This document shows, piece after piece, positions 23,474 to 30,613 of a stretch of 64,000 nucleotides of DNA (positions are counted from its first letter, which is position 1; every line of letters begins with the position of its first letter). The translations under genes and the position numbers were made by a program. Source of the DNA: Actinospica robiniae DSM 44927. GTDB taxonomy: Bacteria > Actinomycetota > Actinomycetes > Streptomycetales > Catenulisporaceae. Below the pieces are notes generated by a model. It saw only the letters and a list, made by a program, of their open reading frames with translations. It searched no databases and was not told where the DNA came from. The stretch spans positions 431,372-495,371 of the forward strand of contig NZ_KI632511.1 in assembly GCF_000504285.1 (NCBI RefSeq), in the 5' to 3' direction.

Positions 23474-23849
23474 CCGGGGTGAAGAAGTTGACGAGGTTGC
23501 CGTCGGGGTCGCGCACCAGCAGAGACCGGTTGCCCCAGGGCATCGTGGTCGGCTCGTTCACGAGGTCGGCGGCGGCGACGGTACCCGAGTCGACGAGGCT
23601 CCGGTACACACCGTCGACGTCCGGGACCAGGAACTCGAGGATGACGCTGTGGTTCTCGGCCGGGCGGGCGGAGCCGGGGGCGAACAGGCCGACGGTGCGC
23701 GTGCTGCCGAGCGCGAGCGTGGCACGCGGGGTCGTCAGCTCGGCGAAGTCCTCGTTGGCCCAGGTCGCCTGCGCTCCGGTCGCCTTCTCGTAGAAGGCGA
23801 CGAGCCGGGCGACGTCGCCGGTGATGATGCGGGTCGAGATGAAATCCAT
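23424..23849 (-). CDS. VOC-family (glyoxalase-like) protein
   Basis: Protein of 141 aa with two beta-alpha-beta-beta-beta modules of the vicinal oxygen chelate fold: FISTRIITGDVARLVAFYEK and ILEFLVPDVDGVYRSLVDSG, ending in NRSLLVRDPDGNLVNFFTPV. Roles include bleomycin-type resistance, dioxygenase and isomerase; the ligand is unknown. It is divergent from the WYL regulator with an inverted repeat between, and its 3' end overlaps the DUF2306 gene. Confidence 0.88.
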   Translation of the reverse strand: MDFISTRIITGDVARLVAFYEKATGAQATWANEDFAELTTPRATLALGSTRTVGLFAPGSARPAENHSVILEFLVPDVDGVYRSLVDSGTVAAADLVNEPTTMPWGNRSLLVRDPDGNLVNFFTPVTPEAVRKFARVGGEV

Positions 23850-23908
23850 GGTCAAGCCTCCACAGTCGGCGCGGAGTGGATCTCCGCGTGACACCCACGT
23901 TAGGACGA

Positions 23909-23933
23909 ATACCGGACAGAACCGGTCCGGTAT
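23909..23933. promoter_or_regulatory. Operator ATACCGGAC-N7-GTCCGGTAT
   Basis: A perfect 9-bp inverted repeat with a 7-bp gap (23909-23917, 23925-23933) in the 102-bp space between the VOC gene and the divergent WYL regulator. It starts 18 bp before the regulator ATG. This is the likely binding site of the WYL regulator. Confidence 0.65.
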
Positions 23934-23951
23934 CGGGGCTAGGATCGTGAC

Positions 23952-24953
23952 ATGACCCGTCCGACCGGCCGCGTGCTGACCCTGCTGGAGCTCTTGCAGT
24001 CCGGCGGCACCCGGACGACGGCCGAACTGGCGGATCGGCTCGGCGTCGACGGGCGCACCGTGCGCCGCTACGTCGAGCACTTGATCGATCTGGACATCCC
24101 GGTCGAGTCGGTGCGTGGGCGCTACGGCGGTTACCGGCTCGCGCCCGGCTACCGGCTGCCGCCCCTCATGCTCGGTGACGACGAGGCGATCGCCGTCCTG
24201 CTCGGCCTCATCAGCGGCGAACGCAGGGGCCTGACGACGGCGATGGGCACGGCCGGTCAGACCGCGACAGCCAAGATCCGTCGCGTCCTGCCGGCGCATC
24301 TGGAGCGCAAGCTCGAGGCCTTACTCGACTCGCTCTCCTTCACCGACGAGCCCGGACGCGATCTGCGCACGGCGCCGGATTCGGCCGTGCTGCTCACGAT
24401 CGCCGACGCGGTACGGCACCGGCGGCCGGTCGCGATCACGTACACCGACCGCAACGGCTCCCTCAGCGAACGCTCGGTGCGGCCGTACGGGATCGTGAAC
24501 CACTCAGGGCACTGGTACTTCACCGGGAGGGATACAGGGGTCGATGACGACCGCACCTTCCGGCTCGACCGTGTCGCCGACGTCCGGACGCTGCCCGGGA
24601 CGTTCGAGCCGCCCGACGGTCCAGACCCGGCGCAACGCCTGCTCTCCAGCTTTGCCACGGCGGCCTACCGGCACCAGGTGATCCTCCGGATCCGCGGCAC
24701 GGTCGAACAGATCCGGACCCGGCTGCCGGCGTCGCTCGCGGTGGTGGAGGAGCCGTCGGCCGACGGCTGGCTCCGCGTCCGGATGCAGGTCGAACAGCTC
24801 TCCTGGCTGCCGCCGCTGCTCGCCGCACTGGACCTGCCGTTCGAGGTCGAGCGTCCGGAGCAACTACGCGATCTCGTCCTCGCGCTTGCCGGCCGACTCG
24901 CCGACAGCGCGCGGCGGCAGGCACCTCAGCCGTCTGATAACTCAGGCGGTTGA
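23952..24953 (+). CDS. WYL-domain HTH transcriptional regulator (YafY/DeoR-like)
   Basis: Regulator of 333 aa. The N-terminal winged HTH reads VLTLLELLQSGGTRTTAELA then VDGRTVRRYVEHLID, followed by the linker GGYRLAPGYRLPPLMLGDDE and the WYL ligand-binding domain near residues 145-215 (VAITYTDRNGSLSERSVRPY, HWYFTGRD). WYL domains bind nucleotides or other small ligands. Its divergent VOC neighbour is the obvious target. The 3' end overlaps the convergent methyltransferase gene by 12 bp. Confidence 0.92.
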   Translation: MTRPTGRVLTLLELLQSGGTRTTAELADRLGVDGRTVRRYVEHLIDLDIPVESVRGRYGGYRLAPGYRLPPLMLGDDEAIAVLLGLISGERRGLTTAMGTAGQTATAKIRRVLPAHLERKLEALLDSLSFTDEPGRDLRTAPDSAVLLTIADAVRHRRPVAITYTDRNGSLSERSVRPYGIVNHSGHWYFTGRDTGVDDDRTFRLDRVADVRTLPGTFEPPDGPDPAQRLLSSFATAAYRHQVILRIRGTVEQIRTRLPASLAVVEEPSADGWLRVRMQVEQLSWLPPLLAALDLPFEVERPEQLRDLVLALAGRLADSARRQAPQPSDNSGG

Positions 24954-25775
24954 GGGGTCGGTGTCGGGCTTGCGAGCCAAGACGCCGAAGAGCGGGACGA
25001 AGTACGGCTCCTCGGTGTCGGGGTGCCACTGGTCGATGGTGACGATGCCGGGGGGCTGGATGTCCAGGCCGGTGAGCCACGGGCTGATCTGCTCGGCACC
25101 ACGCGTGATGAGCGGCACGCCCGTCGATCGCTGGTAGTCGTTGACGAGTTCCTCCACCTCGCGGCGCTGGCGGGGGTTTTCGGTGCCGTGGGAGATGGCG
25201 ACGTAGCTGCCGGGCGCGGCACGGTCGATGTAGGCGCGCACGATCTGCTCGGGGTGCTCGGCGTCGGGGATGAAGTGCATGACCGCGTTCATGAGGAAGG
25301 CGATCGGGGCTGTGAGGTCGAGCGTCTCGCGGACGAGGGGGTGGGCGAACACGGTCTCGGGCCGGCGAAGGTCCGCGAGGATCGCCTCCACCTTGTCGAC
25401 CGTGGCCAGGAGTGCCCGGGCGTGGGCGATGGCGACCGGATCGATATCGACGTAGACGACCCGCGCGGACGGGTTCACGTACCGGGCGGCTTCGTGCACG
25501 TTTCCGATCGTCGGCACGCCCGAGCCCAGGTCGAGGAACTGGGTGACGCCGCGTTCGGCGAGGTGGTGCACCACGCGGCCGAGGAACGCGCGGTTGGCGC
25601 GGACGCCTGCCTGCAGACCGGGAAGGGCGTCGATCGCGCGCTGGCCCACCTCGCGGTCGCTGGCGAAGTTCTGACTGCCTCCGAGCCAGAAGTCGTAGAT
25701 GCGCGCGGGGCTCGGCTTCTCGGGATCGATCTCGGGCAGGCTCAGCGCCAGTTCCGCCACGTCGATGGGGTCCAT
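24942..25775 (-). CDS. SAM-dependent methyltransferase, DUF574 family
   Basis: Protein of 277 aa of the actinomycete-specific S-adenosyl methyltransferase family (PF04672). Motif I is QFLDLGSGVPTIGNVHEAAR, motif II VVYVDIDPVAIAHARALL, then ADLRRPETV, LNAVMHFIPD and GSYVAISHGT. Members occur in many copies per genome, often near regulators, and their substrates are unknown. The start ATG 25775 (MDPIDVAELA) fits the family N-terminus, including RIYDFWLGG. A second, more divergent member is at 41114-41962. Confidence 0.9.
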   Translation of the reverse strand: MDPIDVAELALSLPEIDPEKPSPARIYDFWLGGSQNFASDREVGQRAIDALPGLQAGVRANRAFLGRVVHHLAERGVTQFLDLGSGVPTIGNVHEAARYVNPSARVVYVDIDPVAIAHARALLATVDKVEAILADLRRPETVFAHPLVRETLDLTAPIAFLMNAVMHFIPDAEHPEQIVRAYIDRAAPGSYVAISHGTENPRQRREVEELVNDYQRSTGVPLITRGAEQISPWLTGLDIQPPGIVTIDQWHPDTEEPYFVPLFGVLARKPDTDPSTA

Positions 25776-26232
25776 GCGGGACAGTCTCGCACCGGCAGTA
25801 CCTCCCGAGATAGTCAGGGGTCGATGATCCGTTTCAGGGGCCTGTTCAGCGCCGGGCGGTGCGCACCGATAAGTACACGAAGTACGGTGCGCCGAGGAGC
25901 ATGGCGAAAGGGACGACGGAAGCGCGCTGGCCATGGGTTCGGATCGATCACCGACGCTCTGATCCTTCTGTTCCCGACCGAAGGCCTCTACCAGTGGGGC
26001 CAGGGCGGCATCGCGCAGAACGGATTCGCCGACGTACCGCAGCAGGCTCCGATCGTCCTGGCCGGCCTCGTAGGCCTGTGCCTGATTTCGGCCCATAGAC
26101 GGTGTCGACCGGTCTGCCACCCGGGCACTGAGCCGCGATCAGGGCCGCGGTCGCCACAGCCTCCTCCGCTCAGGTTCTAGCCAGGCCAGGTCCAACCGGT
26201 TCTGTCGGTGCCGCCGCCTACTGTGGCTCTGT
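25776..26232. other. 457-bp spacer with no confident gene
   Basis: This stretch lies between divergent methyltransferase and epoxide hydrolase genes. A plus-strand reading near 25945-26095 (ITDALILLFPTEGLYQWGQG and following hydrophobic residues) has third-base GC bias and could be a scrap of a membrane-protein gene, while the minus strand shows AYEAGQDDRSLLRYVGESVL in another frame. Neither has a good start, so I leave it unassigned. Promoters for both flanking genes must lie here. Confidence 0.4.
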
Positions 26233-27393
26233 ATGACGGAAGTTTCGCATGCGGTGCCGGAGCCGTTCTCCATCAACATTCCTGACGACGTGTTGAACGA
26301 CCTCGCGGCTCGGTTGGCCATGAGTCGGATTCCCGCCCGGTCAGCGACTGGCTGGTGCGCCGGCACGGATCCCGACTACCTGCGGGAGTTGGTGGCGTAC
26401 TGGCGCGAGGGGTTTGACTGGCGGGCGCGTCAGCGTGATCTGAACAAGTTTCCGCAGTTCACGGCCGAGGTCGACGGGCGGCTCGTGCACTTCGTGCATC
26501 TGCGCGCCGCCGGTGACCGCTCGGGCCCGCCACTGCCTCTCATCCTCACTCACGGCTGGCCCAGCAGCTTCGTCGAGATGCTCACGATCGCGCGCATGCT
26601 CGCCGATCCCGCTGCGCACGGTGCGCCGCCGGGGGCCGTCGCGTTCGACGTCGTCGTACCGTCGCTGCCTGGTTTCCTGTTCTCCGAGGCGCCCGGACCA
26701 TCTGCGTCCACTGCGGACCACACGGCTGCGACGTGGGCGAAGCTCATGACCGAGGTGCTCGGGTACGAGCGGTTCGGCGCCTATGGAGGTGACGTGGGCT
26801 CCCAGGTCACCGACTTCCTCGCGGCGCAGTACCCGAACCTCGTCGCCGGCATGTACACCCACCATCCGTGCCTGCACCCCGTCGATCGCGAACATCCGCC
26901 GCTGTCCGAGGCCGAGACCGCGTACCTGGCCGATCGGGCCGCCCAGCCGGACGACGACTCGGCGTACAGCGCTGTTCAGGCCACTCGCCCGGACACGCTG
27001 GCCGCCGCGCTGCTCGACTCGCCCAGCGGGCTCGCCGCCTGGATCGTGGAGAAGTACCGCGCGTGGGGTGACTGCGACGGCGACCTCGAGTCCCGCTTCG
27101 ACAAGGACCTTCTGCTCACCGTGATCACGCTGTACTGGGTGACCGGGAGCATCGGCACTTCGTTCCAGCCCTACTACGACGACGCCCACACCCCGCCGCT
27201 GCCCGCGGTCACCGTGCCCGCAGGTGTCACCGTCACCCGTGAGGACGCCGCATACCCCCGCGAGTTCGCGCAACGCACCTACCGCGACCTCAGGTCCTGG
27301 CGGGAGGCGCAGAGCGGCCGCCACTTCCTTCCCCTCGAAGAACCCGCCGTCATCGCCTCACACCTGCGCGACTTCTTCAGCACGCTGGCGTGA
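26233..27393 (+). CDS. Epoxide hydrolase (alpha/beta hydrolase with EHN N-terminal domain)
   Basis: Enzyme of 386 aa that opens epoxides to diols. The N-terminal EHN domain is clear (FSINIPDDVLNDLAARLAMS, YLRELVAYWREGFDWRARQR), followed by the oxyanion HGWP motif (LTHGWPSSFVEM), the nucleophile elbow YGGDVGSQVTDF with catalytic Asp, the cap region with Tyr (WVTGSIGTSFQPYY) and the catalytic His in GRHFLPLEEP. It has the length of juvenile-hormone-type bacterial members. Stand-alone gene; natural substrate unknown. Confidence 0.92.
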   Translation: MTEVSHAVPEPFSINIPDDVLNDLAARLAMSRIPARSATGWCAGTDPDYLRELVAYWREGFDWRARQRDLNKFPQFTAEVDGRLVHFVHLRAAGDRSGPPLPLILTHGWPSSFVEMLTIARMLADPAAHGAPPGAVAFDVVVPSLPGFLFSEAPGPSASTADHTAATWAKLMTEVLGYERFGAYGGDVGSQVTDFLAAQYPNLVAGMYTHHPCLHPVDREHPPLSEAETAYLADRAAQPDDDSAYSAVQATRPDTLAAALLDSPSGLAAWIVEKYRAWGDCDGDLESRFDKDLLLTVITLYWVTGSIGTSFQPYYDDAHTPPLPAVTVPAGVTVTREDAAYPREFAQRTYRDLRSWREAQSGRHFLPLEEPAVIASHLRDFFSTLA

Positions 27394-27438
27394 CCCGATC
27401 TCGTGCGATTGTCCGGTGATCCTCCCCGGCGACCGGGA

Positions 27439-28428
27439 TCACGGGCTCACGCCCCACGTCACGCGATAGTCGCATTCGCCTGAGCAGGTCAGCACGCTGG
27501 TCGCGTCGTCGTCCACGTATGAGTACGCGAACGGCTCGGCCTTCTTGAACACCGCTGCCGAGTCGATGGGCCAGGTCGACGGCGTGCAGTCCGCGCGGGG
27601 AGCGTAGGCGCCGGTGCAGCAGGTTTGGTCGGTCTTGAGGACCAGACAGGAGCTCAGGCACGCCACGACCTGGCCGCTTGCGACGCGCTGCAGCTGCGCC
27701 GGGCACATCGTGTTCGCGTCGCGGGTGCACCCGGCCGCCGAACAGCCGTTGGCGTCGATCTTGTCCTTGGACGTGCCGCCGAAGCTGTTGATCCACATCG
27801 GCAGGTTGTTGCCCTCGACGAGGCTCACGTCGTAGAAGTCCATGCCGTTCCACGCGTTCAGGTTGAACTCCGCGAGCGTGGAGGGGAACTCGCCCCAGGT
27901 GCTGGCGCACTGGAGCTTTCCGCAGCCGCTGGTCACGCAGGAGCCGACGCCGGCCGCGTTGAACGCGCAGCCGGTGCGCGCCCACAGCCGCACATCCCAG
28001 TGGTCGGGAATCAGGATCGTGAGACTCGCGCCGGGGGCCAGGACCCAGCCGGTGGCCGAGATAGGGTGCTTCGGGTCGGCCGCGATCGCGGGCCAGATCG
28101 TCTGGTCGAGCCGGTTGACCATGGTCAGTGTCCGCCATCCGGCGGGTACGCCGTGTGCGGCAGCATCCGAAGATGGAGAGGGCGACGGCGAGGACGTTCG
28201 CGACTTCGAGGCCGACGGTGCGGCGCTGAGTGGCGGCGAGAGTGCGAGCGTCGGCAACAGCGACGGCGACAACGACGTCTGAGCAACGCCGGGGCTCACG
28301 GGCGCCGACGCGGCCTGGTCCTGATGCGGCTGTTCCGACTGTGCCTTCGCCACGAGCGCTCCTGCCGTCACCGCCAGCGCCACACAGAGCAGGGCGCCGG
28401 CCACGTGGCGTTTCCTCAACTTGCCCAT
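27439..28428 (-). CDS. Secreted thaumatin-like protein with Ser/Pro linker
   Basis: Exported protein of 329 aa. ATG 28428 follows GAAGGAGAGCGG. Residues 1-30 are a signal peptide or anchor (HVAGALLCVALAVTAGALVA), then about 70 aa of Ser/Ala/Pro-rich linker (SPSLLPTLALSPPLSAAPSA), then a thaumatin domain: LDQTIWPAIAADPKHPISAT, RLWARTGCAF, GMDFYDVSLVEGNNLPMWIN. The domain has 14 cysteines, likely seven disulphides. The family includes glucan-binding antifungal proteins in plants; bacterial members are poorly studied. It is divergent from a paralogue at 28550 with 121 bp between, suggesting shared control. Confidence 0.88.
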   Translation of the reverse strand: MGKLRKRHVAGALLCVALAVTAGALVAKAQSEQPHQDQAASAPVSPGVAQTSLSPSLLPTLALSPPLSAAPSASKSRTSSPSPSPSSDAAAHGVPAGWRTLTMVNRLDQTIWPAIAADPKHPISATGWVLAPGASLTILIPDHWDVRLWARTGCAFNAAGVGSCVTSGCGKLQCASTWGEFPSTLAEFNLNAWNGMDFYDVSLVEGNNLPMWINSFGGTSKDKIDANGCSAAGCTRDANTMCPAQLQRVASGQVVACLSSCLVLKTDQTCCTGAYAPRADCTPSTWPIDSAAVFKKAEPFAYSYVDDDATSVLTCSGECDYRVTWGVSP

Positions 28429-28506
28429 CCGCTCTCCTTCGTCCGTGCGTTCGGTCAGGAGACCGGATCCCACGCCCAGGATTACGAGAATTCCTCCCGC
28501 CGCTCA

Positions 28507-28525
28507 CCGGATTTCGGTAATCCGG
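28507..28525. promoter_or_regulatory. Inverted repeat CCGGATT-N5-AATCCGG between thaumatin genes
   Basis: Seven-bp perfect arms (28507-28513, 28519-28525) with a 5-bp gap, 24 bp before the plus-strand start. In the 121-bp divergent promoter region of the two thaumatin-like genes it is the only strong palindrome and the best candidate operator. Confidence 0.45.
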
Positions 28526-28549
28526 ACCGGCGCTGGGAGTCTCCGTGCC

Positions 28550-29545
28550 ATGGAACACAGGAAGCGTAGAACCCGGCGGAACGGACGCAACGCCGTCTAC
28601 TCGGCGGTGGCGCTGGTCGTGGCGCTGTCCGCAGCGGTCTGGCTCACCACCTCCAGCCCGCACGGTGCGCGCGAGGCGGCCGACAGTTCGCCGACGGTCA
28701 CCCTCGCCGCCTCGCCGACTGAAGCGCTGTCTCCCTCGGCGTCGGCGAGCACTGCGCCGTCCGCGTCGACGCCCGCGTCCCCGTCTCCTTCGCGCAGCAC
28801 AGCGTCGGCTGAAGCCACAGCGCCGTCGTCGGCAGGCGCGGCCGCGGCCGGATTGCGGGTGATCACCGTCGTCAACGACTGGAACGAGACGATCTGGGCC
28901 GCGACGAATCCCAATGCCCAGTATCCGATCCCGGTCACCGGCTGGAAGCTCGCACCCGGCCAGAGCGTCACGTTCACGGTGAACGACCACTGGGGCGGTC
29001 GGATCTGGGGTCGCACCGGCTGCTCGTTCGACTCCGCCGGACCAGGGCACTGCGCGAGTGGCGACTGCGGCGGAGCGTTCCAGTGCAAGGGCACCGGCGC
29101 CACGCCGGCGACCCTCGCCGAACTGACCCTCGACGCCTGGGACGGCATGGACTTCTACGACGTGAGCATGGTCGACGGCTCGAACCTGCCGATGTACATC
29201 AACACCACCCACCGCCAGGGGACCGATCCGATCAGCGCGGACGGCTGCTACAAAGGCCAGTGCACGAAGGCGGTGGCGTGCCCGAGCGCGATGCAGGTGA
29301 AGTCGAGCGGCCAGGCCGTCGCCTGCGAAACCGCGTGCGCCGCGTTCGGCGGGGATGCGTACTGCTGCACCGGTGCGTGGGCCGGACGGGAGAACTGCAA
29401 TCCGGCGAAGTGGCCCGTCGACCATGCCGCGACCGTGTTCAAGGCTGCCGAACCCTATGCGTACTCTTACGCGTTCGATGACTCGGCGACGATGTCGTGC
29501 TCCGGCGGCTGCGACTACCGCGTCACCTTTGGGATCACACCCTAG
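28550..29545 (+). CDS. Secreted thaumatin-like protein, divergent paralogue
   Basis: Exported protein of 331 aa, paralogue of the minus-strand neighbour. It starts with a very basic N-terminus (MEHRKRRTRRNGRN) and one hydrophobic segment (AVYSAVALVVALSAAVWL), so it is either a signal peptide or a membrane anchor, then an 80-aa Ser/Ala/Thr/Pro linker (SASASTAPSASTPASPSPSR), then a thaumatin domain with 14 Cys: WNETIWAATNPNAQYPIPVT, RIWGRTGCSFDSAGPGHC, GMDFYDVSMVDGSNLPMYIN. The pair probably acts at the cell surface or in the medium against glucan-containing walls; this is inferred from the plant family only. Confidence 0.88.
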   Translation: MEHRKRRTRRNGRNAVYSAVALVVALSAAVWLTTSSPHGAREAADSSPTVTLAASPTEALSPSASASTAPSASTPASPSPSRSTASAEATAPSSAGAAAAGLRVITVVNDWNETIWAATNPNAQYPIPVTGWKLAPGQSVTFTVNDHWGGRIWGRTGCSFDSAGPGHCASGDCGGAFQCKGTGATPATLAELTLDAWDGMDFYDVSMVDGSNLPMYINTTHRQGTDPISADGCYKGQCTKAVACPSAMQVKSSGQAVACETACAAFGGDAYCCTGAWAGRENCNPAKWPVDHAATVFKAAEPYAYSYAFDDSATMSCSGGCDYRVTFGITP

Positions 29546-29558
29546 AGCGATTTTATGA

Positions 29559-30030
29559 TCGGCTGGGTTTTGGTGGCGTGTAGTTGGCCTGTCGGGTGTG
29601 GGCGGCCGCTTCGCGCCGCCCTCAGTTTCGCTTGCCCACCCTGCCCACCCGTTGCGTTGGCGGGGCGGGCTGGGGTTTCAAGATCTCGCCTCCGGCGGGG
29701 GCCCTTCTCTCGGAGAGAGTGCCGGGGTCTGTGTGGGTGCTGGCTTTGGTGGGGCGGGCTGGGGTTCGGGGTGGTCGGGTGCCGGGGGTGTGCTCTCTCC
29801 TCGGCCGGTCCCCGGAGGCAATCAGGAACCTGCCGGGAGGTCAAGCGGCGGACGGCCCTCGTTGATGCTCGATCTTGCATGGCGCCGCTTGACCTCCCGG
29901 CAGGACCCTGATCGGGCTTCGCCTGCCCGACCGAGGAGAGAACCCACCCCCTGAGGGACGAGTCTGAGCTGCGCTCGGGCCGGGTCCCGGCCCGTGGCCT
30001 GGTCGCGCCTGATCCGGAAGGATTCTGCAT
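29559..30030 (+). repeat. Dispersed 475-bp repeat element, copy A
   Basis: This gene-free, G+T-skewed stretch is matched by an inverted copy at 32540-32182 continuing at 30613-30486 once the IS is removed. Shared anchors include GATCGGCTG at the start, GTGTGGGCGGCCGCTTCGCG, CGTTGCGTTGGCGGGGCGGG, AGATCTCGCCTCCGGCG and the hairpin at 29829-29904. Outside the hairpin the copies differ by scattered substitutions and small indels, so the duplication is not recent. No open reading frame with normal codon use is conserved, so it is probably a non-coding mobile or structured element. Confidence 0.8.
29829..29904. repeat. Long hairpin within repeat copy A
   Basis: Perfect 22-bp arms 29829-29850 and 29883-29904 (CCTGCCGGGAGGTCAAGCGG plus CG and complement) around a 32-nt loop. 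Further out, CTCTCCTCGGCCGG (about 29798-29811) faces CCGACCGAGGAGAG (about 29923-29936), so the whole structure spans about 140 nt. In copy B the arms (32192-32212, 32244-32264) are conserved but the loop differs, a sign that the stem rather than the loop is maintained. Confidence 0.8.
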
Positions 30031-30485
30031 CGCCGTGATCCGGCCGTCCCGATGCTCGATCCGCGCGGAGGGTCGGCGTGCTCGGGGCGCGCTTGATGTC
30101 GGATCCTGCATGGCGTCGTCGCGATCGACTCCGATCCCGGATCTCGCGGCGCAATCCCGCAGGCCGGCCGTGCCCGATGCGGAAGGATTCTGCATCGCCC
30201 CGGTGCGATCCATCCGGTGCGCACCCAATGCGCAGGATCGCGCGACTCGGTCGAACGCCGAGGGGAAATCTTGCACCGCTTTCGGCCCCACCTGCCCAGC
30301 CACCCCGTCCACCACTCTCACGTCACAAGCCCCGACCCTCGTACTCTTCCATGCTAGATGCCACCACCGACAAAAACCGTGAATCAGGCCTTTCGCTGGA
30401 AAAGTAAAATCATGGAGATTTCCGGGCACTCGGGCGCGTTCCCCGGCGTTGAAGAAGTAGAGAAGAAGAGGGCGGTCTGGAACGG
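30031..30485. other. Gene-free core between inverted repeat copies, with about 80-bp recurring motif
   Basis: No gene is seen in these 455 bp. The 19-mer GGAAGGATTCTGCATCGCC occurs at 30016-30034 and again at 30181-30199; a variant GGATCCTGCATGGCG starts at 30100, and an inverted one is near 30486-30500. The TGCAT cores fall about 80-85 bp apart. The part from 30350 to 30480 is unusually A-rich for this genome (for example GGAAAAGTAAAATCATGGAG). Confidence 0.55.
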
Positions 30486-30613
30486 TGATGCAGGATTCTT
30501 CCGCATTGAGCGCGGCCGGGCCCCGGGACAGGACTCGGCCCGAGCGCAGCTCGCACCGGACCTCAGGGGGTGTGTTCTCTCCTCGGTCGGGCAGGCGAAG
30601 CCCGATCAGGGTT
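30486..30613 (-). repeat. Dispersed repeat copy B, distal part
   Basis: Reverse-complement match of 29894-30030 in copy A, including TCTCTCCTCGGTCGGGCAGG and GCGAAGCCCGATCAGG, cut by the insertion sequence. The last ten bases (30604-30613) are the left target duplication. The rest of copy B is 32182-32540. Confidence 0.8.
30604..30613 (+). repeat. Left target-site duplication GATCAGGGTT
   Basis: The 10-bp sequence GATCAGGGTT stands immediately before the left IS end and again immediately after the right end at 32182-32191. The perfect match marks a transposition event that has not been followed by rearrangement. Confidence 0.9.

Noticed and set aside
25945-26095. Membrane-protein gene on the plus strand
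   Set aside because: Frame bias is real but no start, ribosome-binding site or recognisable family; recorded only as unassigned spacer.
29555-29954. Several 90-120 codon frames in repeat copy A
   Set aside because: They are not conserved between the two copies of the repeat and have no ribosome-binding site; the conserved feature is the hairpin.
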